64,000 bases of DNA from Dipylidium caninum (GCA_017562135.1 QEYB01001637.1:1-64000), one strand, 5' to 3'. Counted from the first letter of the stretch, positions 23,873-36,790 are shown. Notes: generated by a model from the letters alone, not told the origin. Numbers and translations are program-made.

Positions 23873-25915
23873 CGGTTAGTCTGCCCATCCGGTTGCAAAG
23901 ATGAGCAATTGGTAGTAACCTTCAAAATTAGCACAACTCCTACGATGTATACGAAGAAAGTATTTATTACTTTTGACCAGAGGACAATGCCTCTTCAAGT
24001 TTAATTCTATTTTGTAGCAGGTGATCAATTTTATTTTAAAAAGTGCAGCAGTGTTAGTGTTTTGTCAGTTGTCTTTATTTTAATTCTCGACTTATATTGG
24101 ACAATACAAAACGGAATAGCCTGCATTTCATCAATCTTCACTAAATCTAAGAACTTACAAAATGGACTTCTCACCAAATTTCTGACTAGTTGTTACGCAG
24201 AATAAATTTTTCATATATGCTATACCGACGCCTTACTCTACGTCTAGAGAGTCGTGCGCCCAGGAATCCACTTTCGAAAATTATTTAATAGTATTCTGGA
24301 CCTAGGCACTTTAGTAATGCCGCTATACTTAGTTCTTATCCCGAACTTTTGCATGTACGGTGGTGCTTATCATGGAGTTCCCAAATCATTATTTAGTTCG
24401 AAGTCCGCAAAATGAATCAAAATAGTGTCAGAGGACTGAAGTCATTTACGATTTATTAATATTTTGAGCTTCATCTGTAACCACACTATTTAAATCCTGC
24501 ACCAATACTCAAAGCACTTCTATTAGTTTTTCGCTTATGGGGATTGTTTCTTAATAGTCCCTGCTCTTTGCATGGCATATTGAATAACTTCGAAAATGGT
24601 CTTTGTAATTGTCGTTGGCGTTCATTTTAAGTTCAAGCATTAACAACTTTAGGTTTCTCGCTCCCACCGGATTACTGATACTTGCGAGATGTCACTCACT
24701 ACCTGAAGTAGCAGATTCCTCAAATTTATTTTCTACCCAATTGTCGCAATTAAGATTTACTAATTCAGGCTATATAATCGAAAATTCGATTAATGCTGAT
24801 TTTTCACTATCATATTTTCCCCCAATTTTTACTCTATACACATGTTATTTAGAGAGTCGAATTTAGAGAACAGTATCTGGACTCTGTTACTGTTACCTAA
24901 CAATATTCTCCACGATAGGAATATCTTGAAGTGGTCACGGTCTTTAGTAAGGCCGCACATATCTACTTTTGCGGTAAAGTGAGGGACATTATTGCTTCGC
25001 CCCAAGCGAAATCGGCCCAAGCTTTGGATTTTTGGCGTTACTAATTGGGAGTATTAGTGGAGGTTCATTTCGGTAGAGTAATATCGAAGACCTCCGGTGA
25101 TGTCACTGAATAGCAAGAATAGAAAACCGACATGATACTTGAGTACTAGTTACACTAGACTTGTATCTCACATACGAGTAGAATTGTTTTCGGTGTTTGC
25201 TTGGTTGCTTCGATGTTTGGTAGGCCTCTCACCTCATTCCGAACCTTAATAATCGGACTTTTGATGTAATCAATTTGTTACGAATCACAGAATGATTGGC
25301 AACGCTACATTAATCATCGCTTGGACTGACATTCGGAACGGAATAGAGCATGTCTAGTTTATGGACATGGTCAATCCTATAGCGCTTTAAACGAAAGCCT
25401 CCTTTAGAAGCGTGTTGTGCTCCACCGAAGTTTGATGTTTCCCATTAGCGGTTGTGGCACTGCGCATGAGGCATGGGTGTGCTCAGCGTTACGTATCGTT
25501 TTAATTCATTCTGTACATTTAATAATCACTAGCTGACAGACAACAAGTAGATTCTTTCTCTATTTTACTTCACTTGCGATCGGGTTCCCATGCAAATTTA
25601 ATAAAGTAATGCAACACAAAGGTGAATTACCGGCAGACGGGAACCTCGTAGGTTTTAGATGGTTAGAGGACCTTTTCGTTGTTTAAGTATACAAACCATG
25701 AAAGCGGTTGTCGTCACTCGACAGAGTGCTTCCCCCCACTTTAACTCCTGTTTTCACACTAACAATGGTGACTAAGGTGTTACTTTTGTTGAGTAGCGGT
25801 TGATATACAGCGCACACTTAACTGGGATCAGCCATGCCAGGCGGAAAAGGGTGACACGTGCTTTGTGCGACATTTGTCTATTTACACGTATCCGAGAGAA
25901 AACCTTAATTATTTA

Positions 25916-25936
25916 CGTGTGTCTGTGTGTGTATGT
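25916..25936 (+). repeat. Short GT-rich microsatellite
   Basis: An interrupted run of GTGT units lies in intergenic sequence. It has no associated gene. Confidence 0.7.
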
Positions 25937-27697
25937 ATTCCATTAGTCATTATTTTCGCAAAGTAAAAGACACGACATGCCGAAATTTTATTCCATCTAC
26001 GGCTTGGGTTGACTTCGGTGTCATACAATTGGAGGGCTGTGGAGTGAGGGTGACTCTACGCTCCCACAAAGGAGGTAGCGTTGACCGCTGCTTACTTGCC
26101 TCCTGATTGGTCTGTTCGCTATTTGTTCATTCTTAGCTGTACATTCAAACAAATTTTATTATAGCATGTATGCTCATATAAGCGATAAATATTCACCGAG
26201 AGTGGATATACTGCAGATAATGTTGTTGTTATTAACGAGTTCTCTCATGCTCGCGGGCGAAATAGACTGCTCGACAAGCACGTTTTACCCCAGTTCAGTA
26301 ATGAGCGCTTTTAAAAAGCGAAAGCGAAAAGCTTCTAATAACTCCGAGACCGAAAGCGCCATATCTTTACTTTGTTTGAAAATAGTGGTTTTGTACGCTG
26401 CAAACAGGAGCCATACCAGGTGATCATTCGAAGGGAGATGTTTATTGGGCGCAGGATTCGCGAAAAGCACAAACGCGAATAGTGTTTATCTCTAAGTAAA
26501 ACGTGGCTGGAGCAGTAGTTAACCGGAAAAGTAACTTTACAATTAACTTTCTTTTAATAACCCTTTGACAGTGCTGGTACTTTTGCTCCATACTATTAGG
26601 TGACATGCAACTTGCACTGGTCCTCCCAAAATACATTTTAATCTGGCAGCAACGCATTACTTTCAGTCTCTATACTGCAAACAACGTAGTTACCACAGTG
26701 TCTGAACGTTATAATCTAATGATTTTGTTCGAGGACCTCGGCAACAAGTGATGGAAAACATGGGAACGAGGAAAATAAATCACGGAACCTAGGAACTCCC
26801 GCATGTAATTAGCTTATTTTCATGATAACAGATAATAATTTTCAGACTCCCCGAATCGTCCGAAGTATACCCGCACATATGAATTTGAAATTATTCATTG
26901 GTGCACAAAACGGCTTTTGCAATGATCAAAGCCACAACTATGGCCGATGTACGCAGAACTCGAGGTGACTTTGTCTGTATGCCGCCTGTTTCTTACTTTG
27001 GGAGTATTTTCGCAGTTTTCATACTAAGGCAAATTAGATTTTCGTTGATTTATCCCGCATGAAGGATATATCCCAGTGATTTAACTATAATACTCCTGCA
27101 AAGTATTCAGGCAACATGAATTAATAGGGATTGTGACATTGAACGATGGGGCTTCGTACCATCCGTGTGTATGCGCTTGTGATTTTACATTATCGCTCAA
27201 CAATGTGGTGTGGTTAATAGGGAAGGGGAATGCGCGAAATAAATCATTATAACGAAGCATTGTTGCGAGCCATTCGCACAACAGGTCTATTCGCATGCAA
27301 TAAAAATATTTCACGCATGGACAAGACCGCTCGTGGAAGCAAACGGGCTACCGAGCGATTAGTGGATTCAAGGTCTTTCCACGATGCACATCAAGCGGTC
27401 GCTAACTGATCCACACAAATTATTATTAGCATTTAATGGTAAACAGGATGGAAAATTTGTTAACTTCAGAAGGTATTATGATGGTACTAATGGGAGACCG
27501 ACTTGAACGCGTAAAATGCCGACTAAAACAGAGTTTTAAGACTGACACACAGGGGTAATCGCGAATTCCGCTCCTTTTGTGCAATGAACAAAGTAACTTA
27601 AAATGCCACAGTAAGGAGTAACGTGACACCGAGTTATCGTCCACATATTAGTGAGACAGTAAAAGAGAAAATTTGGCGAGATACGAAAGGGTTATTG

Positions 27698-27738
27698 CTT
27701 CATTTACACGCCTTGTCTGGCAAGACGTGTAAATGAAG
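27698..27738. repeat. Near-perfect 41-nt hairpin
   Basis: The arms CTTCATTTACACG (27698-27710) and CGTGTAAATGAAG (27726-27738) are exact reverse complements. Inside them CTTG and CAAG also pair, giving a 17-bp stem with one C/A mismatch and a 5-nt loop TCTGG. It could be a relic of short transposon ends, an end-to-end MITE fragment, or a structured RNA element. It is shorter than a normal pre-miRNA. Confidence 0.75.
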
Positions 27739-28324
27739 ACGAAATTGCAGGCGTTCGTGAGTCGTGGTGCGTGCACAAGCCCAATTAGGGTGGCTTTTGC
27801 GTGTCAGTATCGACGTTGTTTCTTCCCGACCCCCCTTCTCTCGCCCCTTGCTACTAGCACTCCTTCCTTTCCCCCCCCTCGCCTCCCCTCCGCCTCGCCC
27901 CTCCTCAAGACTCAAGTACTAACTAGCAGTTGCAAAATAATTAATGGGAGGGGGCGAGTCAGGAAAACTCCTCACTCCTTTACCTGTTCAGGGCGGCGGG
28001 GTTGTATGGCGAGTATTTGCGACGATTAATTGCCTTCTCTATACTGGCTGATACGTGAGCGGCGTGCTCACTACATGCAATCGCTGGAGGGGAAATTTTG
28101 TTGAAAAACATTTAAGTCTTCTTTATTGCATTTAAATACCAGTATGCAATAACTGGCCGGATGCTCACCGAAATGAAACATAACTGTGGAAATATGGCAA
28201 AATACTTTTTAGTTAAAATTGCCTACGAGATTCTGTTCAAGTAATTTTTTCTTGAGATCGCTTATTAACTTCCTTGTAGAAATGATAAAATCCTTCTTTT
28301 CTTGCTTCTACATCTATCACTGAT

Positions 28325-28840
28325 GTGAAGTCTTTGGGCTTCATTCACCACTTAGAACAGAAGATAACCAAGTCGTTTCGAACCAGGCACCTTCAAAAAC
28401 CGGAAATATGTGGAGATAAATTCAACTCGACTGAAGTATTCGGTAGAACAACGTTGTATAGCAACCAAGGATATATCCGAGTATTTAAGTCTCATCACGA
28501 CTTGAAAGCGTCTACGAGTGAGAACCAAAATATGCACAAGATTCCTCATGGTAAATTCACTCCTTGCGAACGGGGATCAGGTGCTTTCGTGTCATATTCA
28601 ACGGGCTACAAATTCTATTCGCCCACTAATTTTTGCCTGGGACTTCCACCTCCTACTATCAGACAAATATCGCGAATCCATTGGGCATTATTGCCTGTGA
28701 AATACCGCAGTGGGAGAGATGCGTTCATCTGGGCAGGCGGCTCGCTTGCTCTTCCTATGAGGAATAAGTCAAAAGTAAAAGCGGTTTTCGAGTGGCGCAG
28801 ACGTAGTCGACTCCTTAACTTAACGCCAACGCATACATAA
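28325..28840 (+). CDS. Uncertain 171-residue ORF
   Basis: This ORF is open from an ATG at 28325 to a TAA at 28838-28840. It shows no signal peptide, no clear membrane segment and no domain I recognise, and composition is mixed with no repeats. There are no neighbours on the same strand within several kilobases. It is long for chance in this AT-leaning stretch but could still be spurious. Confidence 0.15.
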   Translation: MKSLGFIHHLEQKITKSFRTRHLQKPEICGDKFNSTEVFGRTTLYSNQGYIRVFKSHHDLKASTSENQNMHKIPHGKFTPCERGSGAFVSYSTGYKFYSPTNFCLGLPPPTIRQISRIHWALLPVKYRSGRDAFIWAGGSLALPMRNKSKVKAVFEWRRRSRLLNLTPTHT

Positions 28841-29440
28841 CTAAGAATTACTTTGGAAAGCAAGTTTAAACACGTTGGCCCCAAGCTCTTTTGCAGTAAC
28901 GATTTTATGGGCCTTGAGTTTTATTCCTTTCTCCTTCAATTCACCCCAGTTGTTATAGTAGCTAAATTACATTTCCCATTAGTGTTGGTGTTATTTTGAC
29001 GATTAATAAAATGTCACTCGACAATATCCTAATAAGTCACTAAAAATGAGGTAGTTTGAAAACCGGTCATTTTGGTTATGTAGAGCGGAGTTAAGACAGG
29101 AGGTGTCATTTTGGATGGCTTCATTTAAATTAGCAAATTTATTGTGAAAGGCTTATTTGCCTTCGATGTCCACATTATATGCACTCCAAAAAGGAACCTT
29201 TAAAAAACGAAGATAGTTAACATGAAAATTTGTCTTTTGGACTGAAGAAACCGTTGAAATTAATACAGTGAACTCTCTTTTTCCTCTCTCAATTGTGCAT
29301 TTCGCACACTGCGCAATATTGGCCAAGTTATGGTAAACACAAGGAGATGGCTAATTTCGGCACCAGAGGTATTTCGGTATGTACATACGCCCAAAGTATA
29401 TTGAGGAAAAGGTACCGCGAAGGAGGGAAATACTTCACTT

Positions 29441-29551
29441 TTAGTGGGTCATCCCGACGCGGAGGCTCCACGGGAGACGGCGGCGGCTGTTGCTGCTTTT
29501 CTGCTCCGCTTTTCGTGCGTGAAATAGGGCTGCTTGTTGGGAAGAGATTCC
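29441..29551 (-). CDS. Candidate last exon of the protocadherin-like gene
   Basis: A strong acceptor (pyrimidines then TTTCAG) precedes 29551. Reading in phase 0, as required by the donor at the end of the cadherin exon (32084), gives 36 basic, Ser/Arg-rich residues starting GISSQQAALFHARKAEQ and a stop at 29441-29443. The intron would be about 2.5 kb. A different frame across the same DNA gives a longer proline-rich tail, so the choice of frame, and the link itself, are unproven. Confidence 0.3.
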   Translation of the reverse strand, partial: GISSQQAALFHARKAEQKSSNSRRRLPWSLRVGMTH

Positions 29552-32083
29552 CTGAAACAGGTCGAATATGGGATGGGGCCCTGAGGTGATGGTACCGCCG
29601 TGGTATCGAGTAAAGTTGTACCCCGAGTGTAATCACTCATTTCGTGAGCTTGTGTCTCCACAATGTTTGAAGTTGGATAAAGTGCTATAAGAAACGGTAA
29701 TCCAGCTATATCATAGTAGAACAGCCTACAAGTCGACCTTAAATTTAGTCGTAGTGCAAAAGCACACAAACAAATAAAAGTTTGTTATCAAAATGACACA
29801 GATATTTGACTGACCACTTCTGTTATTCCAAAGCAAGCATAATGTACCGCAAAACTTGAGATGCTTGAAGACGACTACCTATGCTTCGTTTTATACTTTT
29901 GCGTAAGTTGTACACTCAAGAGTCACCGACGCAATGATGCAAAATTGTACTGCTTTTTGCGGAAATCAAACGGTTGGTTTTACTTCAAACAAGCAAATAA
30001 ACAAACAAAGATTTATCTGTGGAATTTATGGCAATGCCATGATCCACCTTAAAGGGGAATACAAAAATCAAGAACACTTTCACAGCAATTAAACTTAATA
30101 TTAAGCTTCCCTCTTCCGTTGAGGGCGCCAGTTTGTAAAGGATACGGTGAATGACGCGTTCTCAATCCACCCAGTGAATAAGTGTTTGTCCCTAGACTCG
30201 CAAGTGACAGTTACGAGCCCCGGTTCAGGGAGGCCTATTTGACCTGCGCCGTGGAATCGTAGTAGAAGCCCGTGGGATGTGAACACCCAGAAGAGAGGTT
30301 ATTTACTTAGCCTTCAACACTCTAAAACTCTTACCATTTCTTCTCCCAAAGCTGTTGTAACCATCGTGTCCGTTCCCGCTGAGTTCACCCTCTAGACAGA
30401 ATGGTAAAGGGTATCCCTGAAAGTTAAAATATATTATTATTCGGTAACTTTGTGGCGAAGAATGTGTACTTTGCCGTTGTAAAAATCAAGTTCGCATTAA
30501 ATAACCCCCATTAAGGCAACAAGGAAGGTGGCTGGGCAAGGGCAGCGGTCGAGTGCTCTCTGCACCAACCATTCTCGTCCAGTTGCTCATAATGCCTTGT
30601 GGTTGACTGTTTCACCCACCATCATTGGCTTGGGTGTATACAAGAAGCAGAAGCACCGGTCAGAGAAGAGCTTTTCTCACGCTTGGCAGACTGGGGCTGG
30701 GCACTGGCCACCCAGTGCCTGGGTCGCCAGTGTGTGACAGTTCATTCCTCCTACCTCCACTCAACCATAAAACATTTTAAGAGGTAAGATGGTCAGTATA
30801 AACAAGGAAAATTGGGATAAAAAGTTAAACAACTTAATAAGGTGTAGAAACAGAGCTAACAGCTTTATTTTACACCCTCAGCTGTGATATGGTGTTAGAT
30901 TCAAAAGAGGCGCTAGTAGGAGGTGACAATAAGGCTCATCTTCTTCAAGATATAGCGAATTGCTTGCAGCGTTAAAAAGCGTACAAACAATCTCATCAAA
31001 GTGATGTGACACGTTGAGAAAGGCTGACTTTTTGGGCAAATACCTACGCGTATTCCACTTAAAAACGCATTCTCCTCAGCCAAGGGGACAAGGATTTCGC
31101 GTGGGAAGGAGTCTATTGAGGGGCTGTAGGAGTCGCGTCATTCGACGCATTATGGCTTAATTCAGCCGCCTCAAATGTTTGTTTGCTAACAGCCCAGGCA
31201 TCCCAATGTTTACACAGTTGGACAGTCATCTGGAACGGTTCACATGTTAAAAACTGCGGTTATTTGTGAGTGGAGGTCTTTAAATGTTTATGATATTTTC
31301 TAATTTATGAGAGCAGAAGCAATTACTTAGTGGTGTTGGTACTTCATTTTTGAATTGGTTAACTACATAGTCATGAATGCACTAAAGTGGGACTTCAGCG
31401 CTAGGGAAAAAGGAGGACGAGAGGACGGTTCTGCCTGGGCAGTTTTCCCGTCTTTTGTGTAAAACCATTAGGGACAAAATGACTTTAGCTTTAGTGACTG
31501 CCCACTCTCAGTTACCCCCATATGCAAAATGGTATATTTCGCTGTTTGTGGAGCATTTCGGTTATGATGCAATCGCTATTGACACCTTCGAGAGTTGCTC
31601 AGAGAACAGGCATTTTGACTGTTAGCAGGAAATCATGACATGAGGTGGAGAGTTTGTTAGAAAGATCGAAAGAACGTGGGTTTAGCTAATTCCGGGGATA
31701 TATTATCTACTCCTGCGCGTGGCTGTCAGTGAGACCGTCTCTGGCTGAGAATAAAGGTTGAGCTTTAAGGCGACATGCCTCCCCAGTGAAGGAAGCACAT
31801 CACTGCGCAATATTCACAGGCATACGGAGACAGTGAAGTTGGTTATTGAGCACACGCATAAAGATTAGTAGGAGGAATCTAGTTAGAAGTTAAGACACTA
31901 CAAAAAAGCTAAAAAATTCCGGTTTTGTGAGCGACTTGGGTTTTAGCATGGCTAATTTCTTTATTGCGTCGTTTGGAGCTTGAAAGAGCTCTGCATTACT
32001 TGATTCTTGTTGACCTAAAATTAACTGGTACATCGTTAAGCTTGTGGTCAAATTTCTACCGGAGCTCTGATTATTCAGCTTAC
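29552..32083. other. Presumed intron or 3' flank of the protocadherin-like gene
   Basis: I see no coding stretch I can name. A minus-strand open stretch at 30101-30286 and plus-strand overlaps at 30528-30790 show no known domain. If the exon at 29441-29551 is real, all of this is intron. Confidence 0.4.
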
Positions 32084-35000
32084 GGAAATCTGTCCACCTG
32101 AGGGACATAATTGGCATTGCACAGGAGGTCTTCGGCCCAGGCTGACATCCTCGCGGTCGGGGGGGCACCTCACCAGGGAAGCCGACATTTCTTCGGCGAT
32201 ATCGAAGGGACTTCTGAATGGCTGTTGTGAAAAATAAGTCTGTTCCTTTGCCCAATTTCCCACTTCCACGCTAAGATTATTAGGCGGGTCATCTCGCTTA
32301 GTCCCCTCGCCACTTACACAAGTGACGATGCTCCTGCCACTGCATTCGCTCGATTTTCGTCGACTTCGGATTGAGCAAATTACAGCGGGAAAAATTATGG
32401 AACAAGCTAAGAGGCAGGCAATGAAGAAGAGGATTGCTGTTTTGCTCCGATGTAAGATGCCAACAACACTCGTGCCCATTCCACCGTTTTTCCTATACTC
32501 GATGTAAAGCAGGCCATCTGAATGAAGCTGTGGACGCCCGTTGTCAGATACACGCAAGATTAGCTCGAAGAGACCACTTTTACTTGAGGACGCAGCCTCA
32601 GTGCTCTCGACACTCACTATCCACTTAGCTTGGTTCAGTTGGAAGTGCTCTTTAACACTTATCGGTTGGGGTTTTCGGTTGAGACTCAGCGCCTTCTGTG
32701 CATCTAGGACAAATGAACCGTCACCGTAATAATTTCCACCGACAATGCTGTATGTTAAGTTGGCGTTTGAGCCTGCGTCAGCGTCGGAGGCCACGAGTTT
32801 CACGATTTTCGTGGGTGGGGAAAGGCGGTGAGAAGCGTTGACAAAAGCAATGCAATGCATTTCATTAGCATCGGCATACCTGCCGCCGCCTCGAATGATG
32901 CTCGACACCGCATTTATACTGATTTGCTGATGCCCCCTTTCCGGCACTCTCCATATGGGCTTATGATCGTTCACGTCCTCTACATTGATGATGACCCTCT
33001 CCAACGTCTTTCGTGGAAATGGTCGTCCCAAGTCGGTGATTTCAACCTCAAGTTGGTATTGGGAAACGAGTTCGCGATCAAGCACAGCCTTGGCATAAAT
33101 CATGCCTGACAGCGGGTTAATGTCAAACAAACTATTTGAAGATATGAATCGTACTGTCCCATTTTCCCCATGGTCTGGGTCGGAGGCTTTGAGCTGGCCT
33201 ATCGGTTCCGAATAAGCTGGTCTGTTTTCTGGGATGGTGAAAACGCGGACGCTCTCCAGCACCGGACTGTTGTCATTAACATCGTCTATGATAAGCGTCA
33301 CGTTCGCCACTTCAGAGCCTATTCGTGTAGTTTTGGGATCTAAGGGTTCCACTTCAGTCACTCGTACAGCAAAGCGTACCTCCTCAACTTGTTCTCGATC
33401 AAAACCCTTAAGTGTATAAATCCTACCGTCTGCGGAATCTATTCGGAAAAGACTATTGCCTCCGTTCACAAGTTCGAATTTCATCGTTGGCGTGGCATCG
33501 TGATCAGTTGCTTGAACCTGCACGAGAAGGGAACCAGGCGGAGCATCTTCAGGTAAATGAACGAGCAAATTAGATTGCGTTTTTGTGAAATGGGCTGGAT
33601 GCTCATTCACGTCTACGATATTCACTTGAATGCTCTGCCTCGAAGTCAACTTGGGGTTTCCGCCATCAGAACATTCAACTTGTAATTGTAGAGGCAACGG
33701 ATAGGGCATAACTTCCAAGTCAAATTGAGCTTTTAATTGAAGTCCATACATCTTTCTTTCCCGTCCTGAGTTTGAGTGACGTAGTCGAAAAGGAGCGTCC
33801 GTACCCTTGAGTGAACACGAGACCTCACCATTTTCGTCAACGTCCTTATCACCCGTCAAAATTATTCCGATCTGAGTTCCTATCGGCTGATTTTCTTCAA
33901 CCCACAGTTGGACTGAACCATCCACAGGACTCTTCAAACTATCGACAAAACTTATGGGCTTCACCTCGATCCACGGAGGATGATTGTTGACATCATCAAC
34001 GTCGACTTGAAGCATAGTTGTGCCTGTTTTAGGTATGGCGCCACCGTCCTGAGCGATTATAGGAATTTTGAAATGAGACATGATTTTGGCGTCAAGGGGA
34101 TTCCTCACCAAAATTTCCCCTGTGTTTTCATTTATATCCAGAAAGTTGACGACTTTTTGGTCATACGTTTGGCCAAAGCGGTAAGTGAGTTTTCCGAAAT
34201 CGCCGGAATCAGCATCCTTTGCGGTGACCACAACAATAATCGACATTACTGGGGTTGCTTCCGAAATCCGCACCGCGTAGAGCTCCTTTTCAAATTCTGG
34301 TTTGTTGTCGTTAACGTCTGTTATGAAGATTGAAATATTTTGATAAGCACATCGCGGTTTTGGTCTACCTCCGTCACACGCCTTCAGCTGCCCTTTATAA
34401 GAGGCTTTTGTCTCGAAATCCAGCTTACCCTTCACTATTAAGTTCAGCTCGCAGGGAAGAACGAACTTTAAAGCAAAGGTTGAATTGTCAATATCGTTAC
34501 CACAGAGACTGTACGACTGTACGGCATTATTGGCAGTGTCCTCATCCGTCGCTCCGTGGAGTGGAACCTCATAGCCTATGCTGACACCTTCGCTTATATA
34601 CACGACGTATGGTGCGTTCGTTGACGCACCAAACTGATTCACTTCACTGTGGGGAAAGTGAGGAGCATGATCATTTATGTCTTCTACAATCACAGCTATG
34701 TTTGCCCAGCGGTCTGGAGGGATGTGGGCAATGAAGTCCACCTGACATACGCTGAGGGCATGGTCGATGCCGTCGATCGGGTGGCGCGAGAAAGCGCTCG
34801 AGGGAGAGGCGCCTCCGCGTTGCGGACAAATGGCTTCCCGGTCGATGCGGCCGGCAACGAAAAGCTTGCCCGATTCTCCGTCGATTCGGAATAATCCTGA
34901 AACCTGGTCTTCATAAAGTTGTATTCCCATATCGCCGCCGGTAGAGACGAGGTTATGGAGACCAGCATCAATTAAGATGTTCCCAATGAATGTCCCATTA

Positions 35001-35104
35001 TCGGATTCCTCCTTAACAACGTAGGTGATCTCGTGTTTTGCCCTCGCTAGACAGAAAACCAGATAAAGAGTTAGGAAAGACCGTGACGGGCACATTTTCA
35101 CCAT
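32084..35104 (-). CDS. Protocadherin-like cell adhesion receptor
   Basis: One uninterrupted exon of about 1007 codons encodes a classic cadherin-repeat receptor. The ATG at 35104 begins MVKMCPSRSFLTLYLVFCLA, a good signal peptide. Six extracellular-cadherin linkers are visible by their calcium-binding motifs: DINDHAPHF, DVNDNKPEF, DVNNHPPWI, DVNEHPAHF, DVNDNSPVL and DVNDHKPIW, with further EC-like sequence before the membrane. The transmembrane helix reads TAILFFIACLLACSIIF and is followed by a basic CSIRSRRK stop-transfer and a cytoplasmic stretch of about 100 residues. A GTAAGC donor follows base 32084; without splicing, the frame would stop two codons later at 32075. Large single ectodomain exons are typical of protocadherins. 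It probably mediates calcium-dependent adhesion in neural or epithelial tissue, which is inference from family. Confidence 0.92.
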
Positions 35105-36289
35105 TCCGATAGCGTCATATAAGATGATTCCGCTAACCCTCGTCTATCGGCTGTTAGTGTGATTGGCCAGTGCGATTTCTCATCTTTTGTCCAATGGTAG
35201 AAGACCACACACGAGTCCTCTCGAGCGCGGACGAGGGATGGGAGACGGCTACAGTGATTTTTTCCTAATAAGTGTAATTAGTAGGTAAAGAAATTGCAAA
35301 CGAATATAAATGGGGCTTTTGACGGAATCGCGCATCAGTAACTTACCTTTGATTCAGAATCTTAAAAAGCAGGTAGAGCTCACTCTGAGGCGGCCACACC
35401 GCAGGCACGAGATAACCACTTTTTAAAGATAAACATCAATTAATTTTTAAAGGTCACATTGTGGTGTTTTGGACACTTACGCTAAACAGAGTCACTTAAC
35501 ATCCATCGGTTCCACCTGATTCGCCTCGGAATTGTCCCTGTAATCAACTTTACTAAACAATGAACAGTAATTATTAATCAAATTATTTGACAAATGTCCA
35601 ACAAGGGAGAAAGATGTCCTACGGTAGAAGATTATGAAGAGATGGTTGGTCCTTGCACTTACCCTTTGCACTTCTTATGAGCTCCCCTGTTCACACACGG
35701 GACACACACGAACTGCACATTCTACGAAGCTCCCTGCTCTTTCACATGTTCCAGCCTCCATTGGAAGCCAGAAAATTGTATCTGTACACAGTCGGCAGAA
35801 GGACAAATCCTGCTCGGTTGGCTAATAAGTCTCAAGGATTTTTCGGCAGATAGCTTCTACGCTCTCTGTTTTTCTTCAAGCCATAATTTTGTTATTATTT
35901 GAACTCCTACCCTTCATTTTGTAAAAGGATTACATTGTAAAATGGAATTCTAAGACGTACACCGCAGACTTATTTTATTGTATTATTTCCGAAAAGGCAA
36001 AAAGCATCGCAAGCAAAGCAGAAGTTACGCGCTGTGTGTGGGAATGAAGCCTTGAGAGAAAGGACAGTTTCGTCAAAATTTGTTTACCATATTTGTTCCG
36101 GTGTGTTTTTCACTGAAGAATGCTCAACGACCGCGGCAATCAAGGCCATCGTCTCTTCGGAGAAGCTCAATGGATGCACTGATGCATAAAAAAGGTTAAA
36201 ATAGCTCGTCTATGCCAAAAAAACCCGATCTTTGGATCCCTCCCGTCACCAGCCCTAGCAGCATCTGCGATTCGCACCCGAAGCCCAAC
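35105..36289. other. 5' flank of the protocadherin-like gene; no gene seen
   Basis: There are two overlapping plus-strand frames of about 65 codons (35634-35853) without recognisable features. The promoter of the minus-strand cadherin gene presumably lies here; no TATA-like or repeated motif stood out. Confidence 0.5.
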
Positions 36290-36790
36290 GAAGTTGATCC
36301 AATTTCGGAAAGACTAATTACTGGCGACGGAGAGTGGACGGTTTAGGCAACGTCAGTCGGAGGAGATCGCGAGTGATGCAGAACGAACTAGCCCAGACGA
36401 TGTCAAAAGCAGAGATTCACCAAAAGAGACTATGCTCACAGTCTGGTGAGATTATAAAGGGATTCCTGCACTTTGAACTTTCGCCAAACGACCCAACTGT
36501 CAATTCAAACGTGTGCGTTCAACAACTCGTCAAACCGAGCGATGCAGTCAGTTCAAGCAGGGCCGTCAGAAGGGAAAAATCGTCGCAAGTGTTGTCGCTG
36601 GAGAAACACTCTCGGACGTGGGTTGGCATGCGAGGGCACATCCGCCACGCAACCCTGACCTGCGCCCTCAGACCACTGGCGATTTCCCCGATCCGTGCGG
36701 AACTCCTTAAGCGGCCAAATTCCCAATGACACCAATTGTGTCGTACCACATTTAATTCCCGCTTCCGATAGCAAAGACCAGTAACCTTAG
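36290..36790 (+). mobile_element. Second mariner-family transposase relic
   Basis: In shifting forward frames the stretch reads LITGDGEWTV (36313-36342), KETMLTVW-stop-DYKGI (about 36423-36463), LHFELSPNDPTVNSNVCVQQL (about 36468-36530) and VGWHARAHPPRNPDLRP (about 36620-36670). These match, in order, the mariner blocks ITGDEKW, MLCVWWDYKGI, HFELLPPNQTVNSDLYCQQL and LGWEVLAHPPYSPDLAP. A TGA replaces the second Trp of the WWD block near 36447, so the element cannot be translated. It is a different copy from the one at 7 kb. No terminal repeats were identified. Confidence 0.75.

Larger units (their letters stand above)
23873..29440. other. Gene-poor interval with a hairpin, a GT tract and one uncertain ORF
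   Basis: There is no recognised protein over about 5.5 kb. It includes a short GT-rich microsatellite (25916-25936), a near-perfect hairpin (27698-27738), pyrimidine-rich low-complexity DNA at about 27820-27910 that yields artefactual ORFs, and a 171-codon ORF at 28325-28840 listed separately. Confidence 0.55.

Noticed and set aside
27700..28029. ORFs in both strands of a C/T-rich tract
   Set aside because: The peptides are low-complexity (Glu/Gly/Arg or Pro/Ser) produced by a pyrimidine-rich stretch.
32322..34894. Plus-strand ORFs of 60-117 codons
   Set aside because: They are antisense to the cadherin exon and have no features of their own.
36334..36729. 131-codon plus-strand ORF as a gene
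   Set aside because: It overlaps several frames of the mariner relic. Its middle part is the transposase block after a stop and frameshift, so it is not an independent gene.
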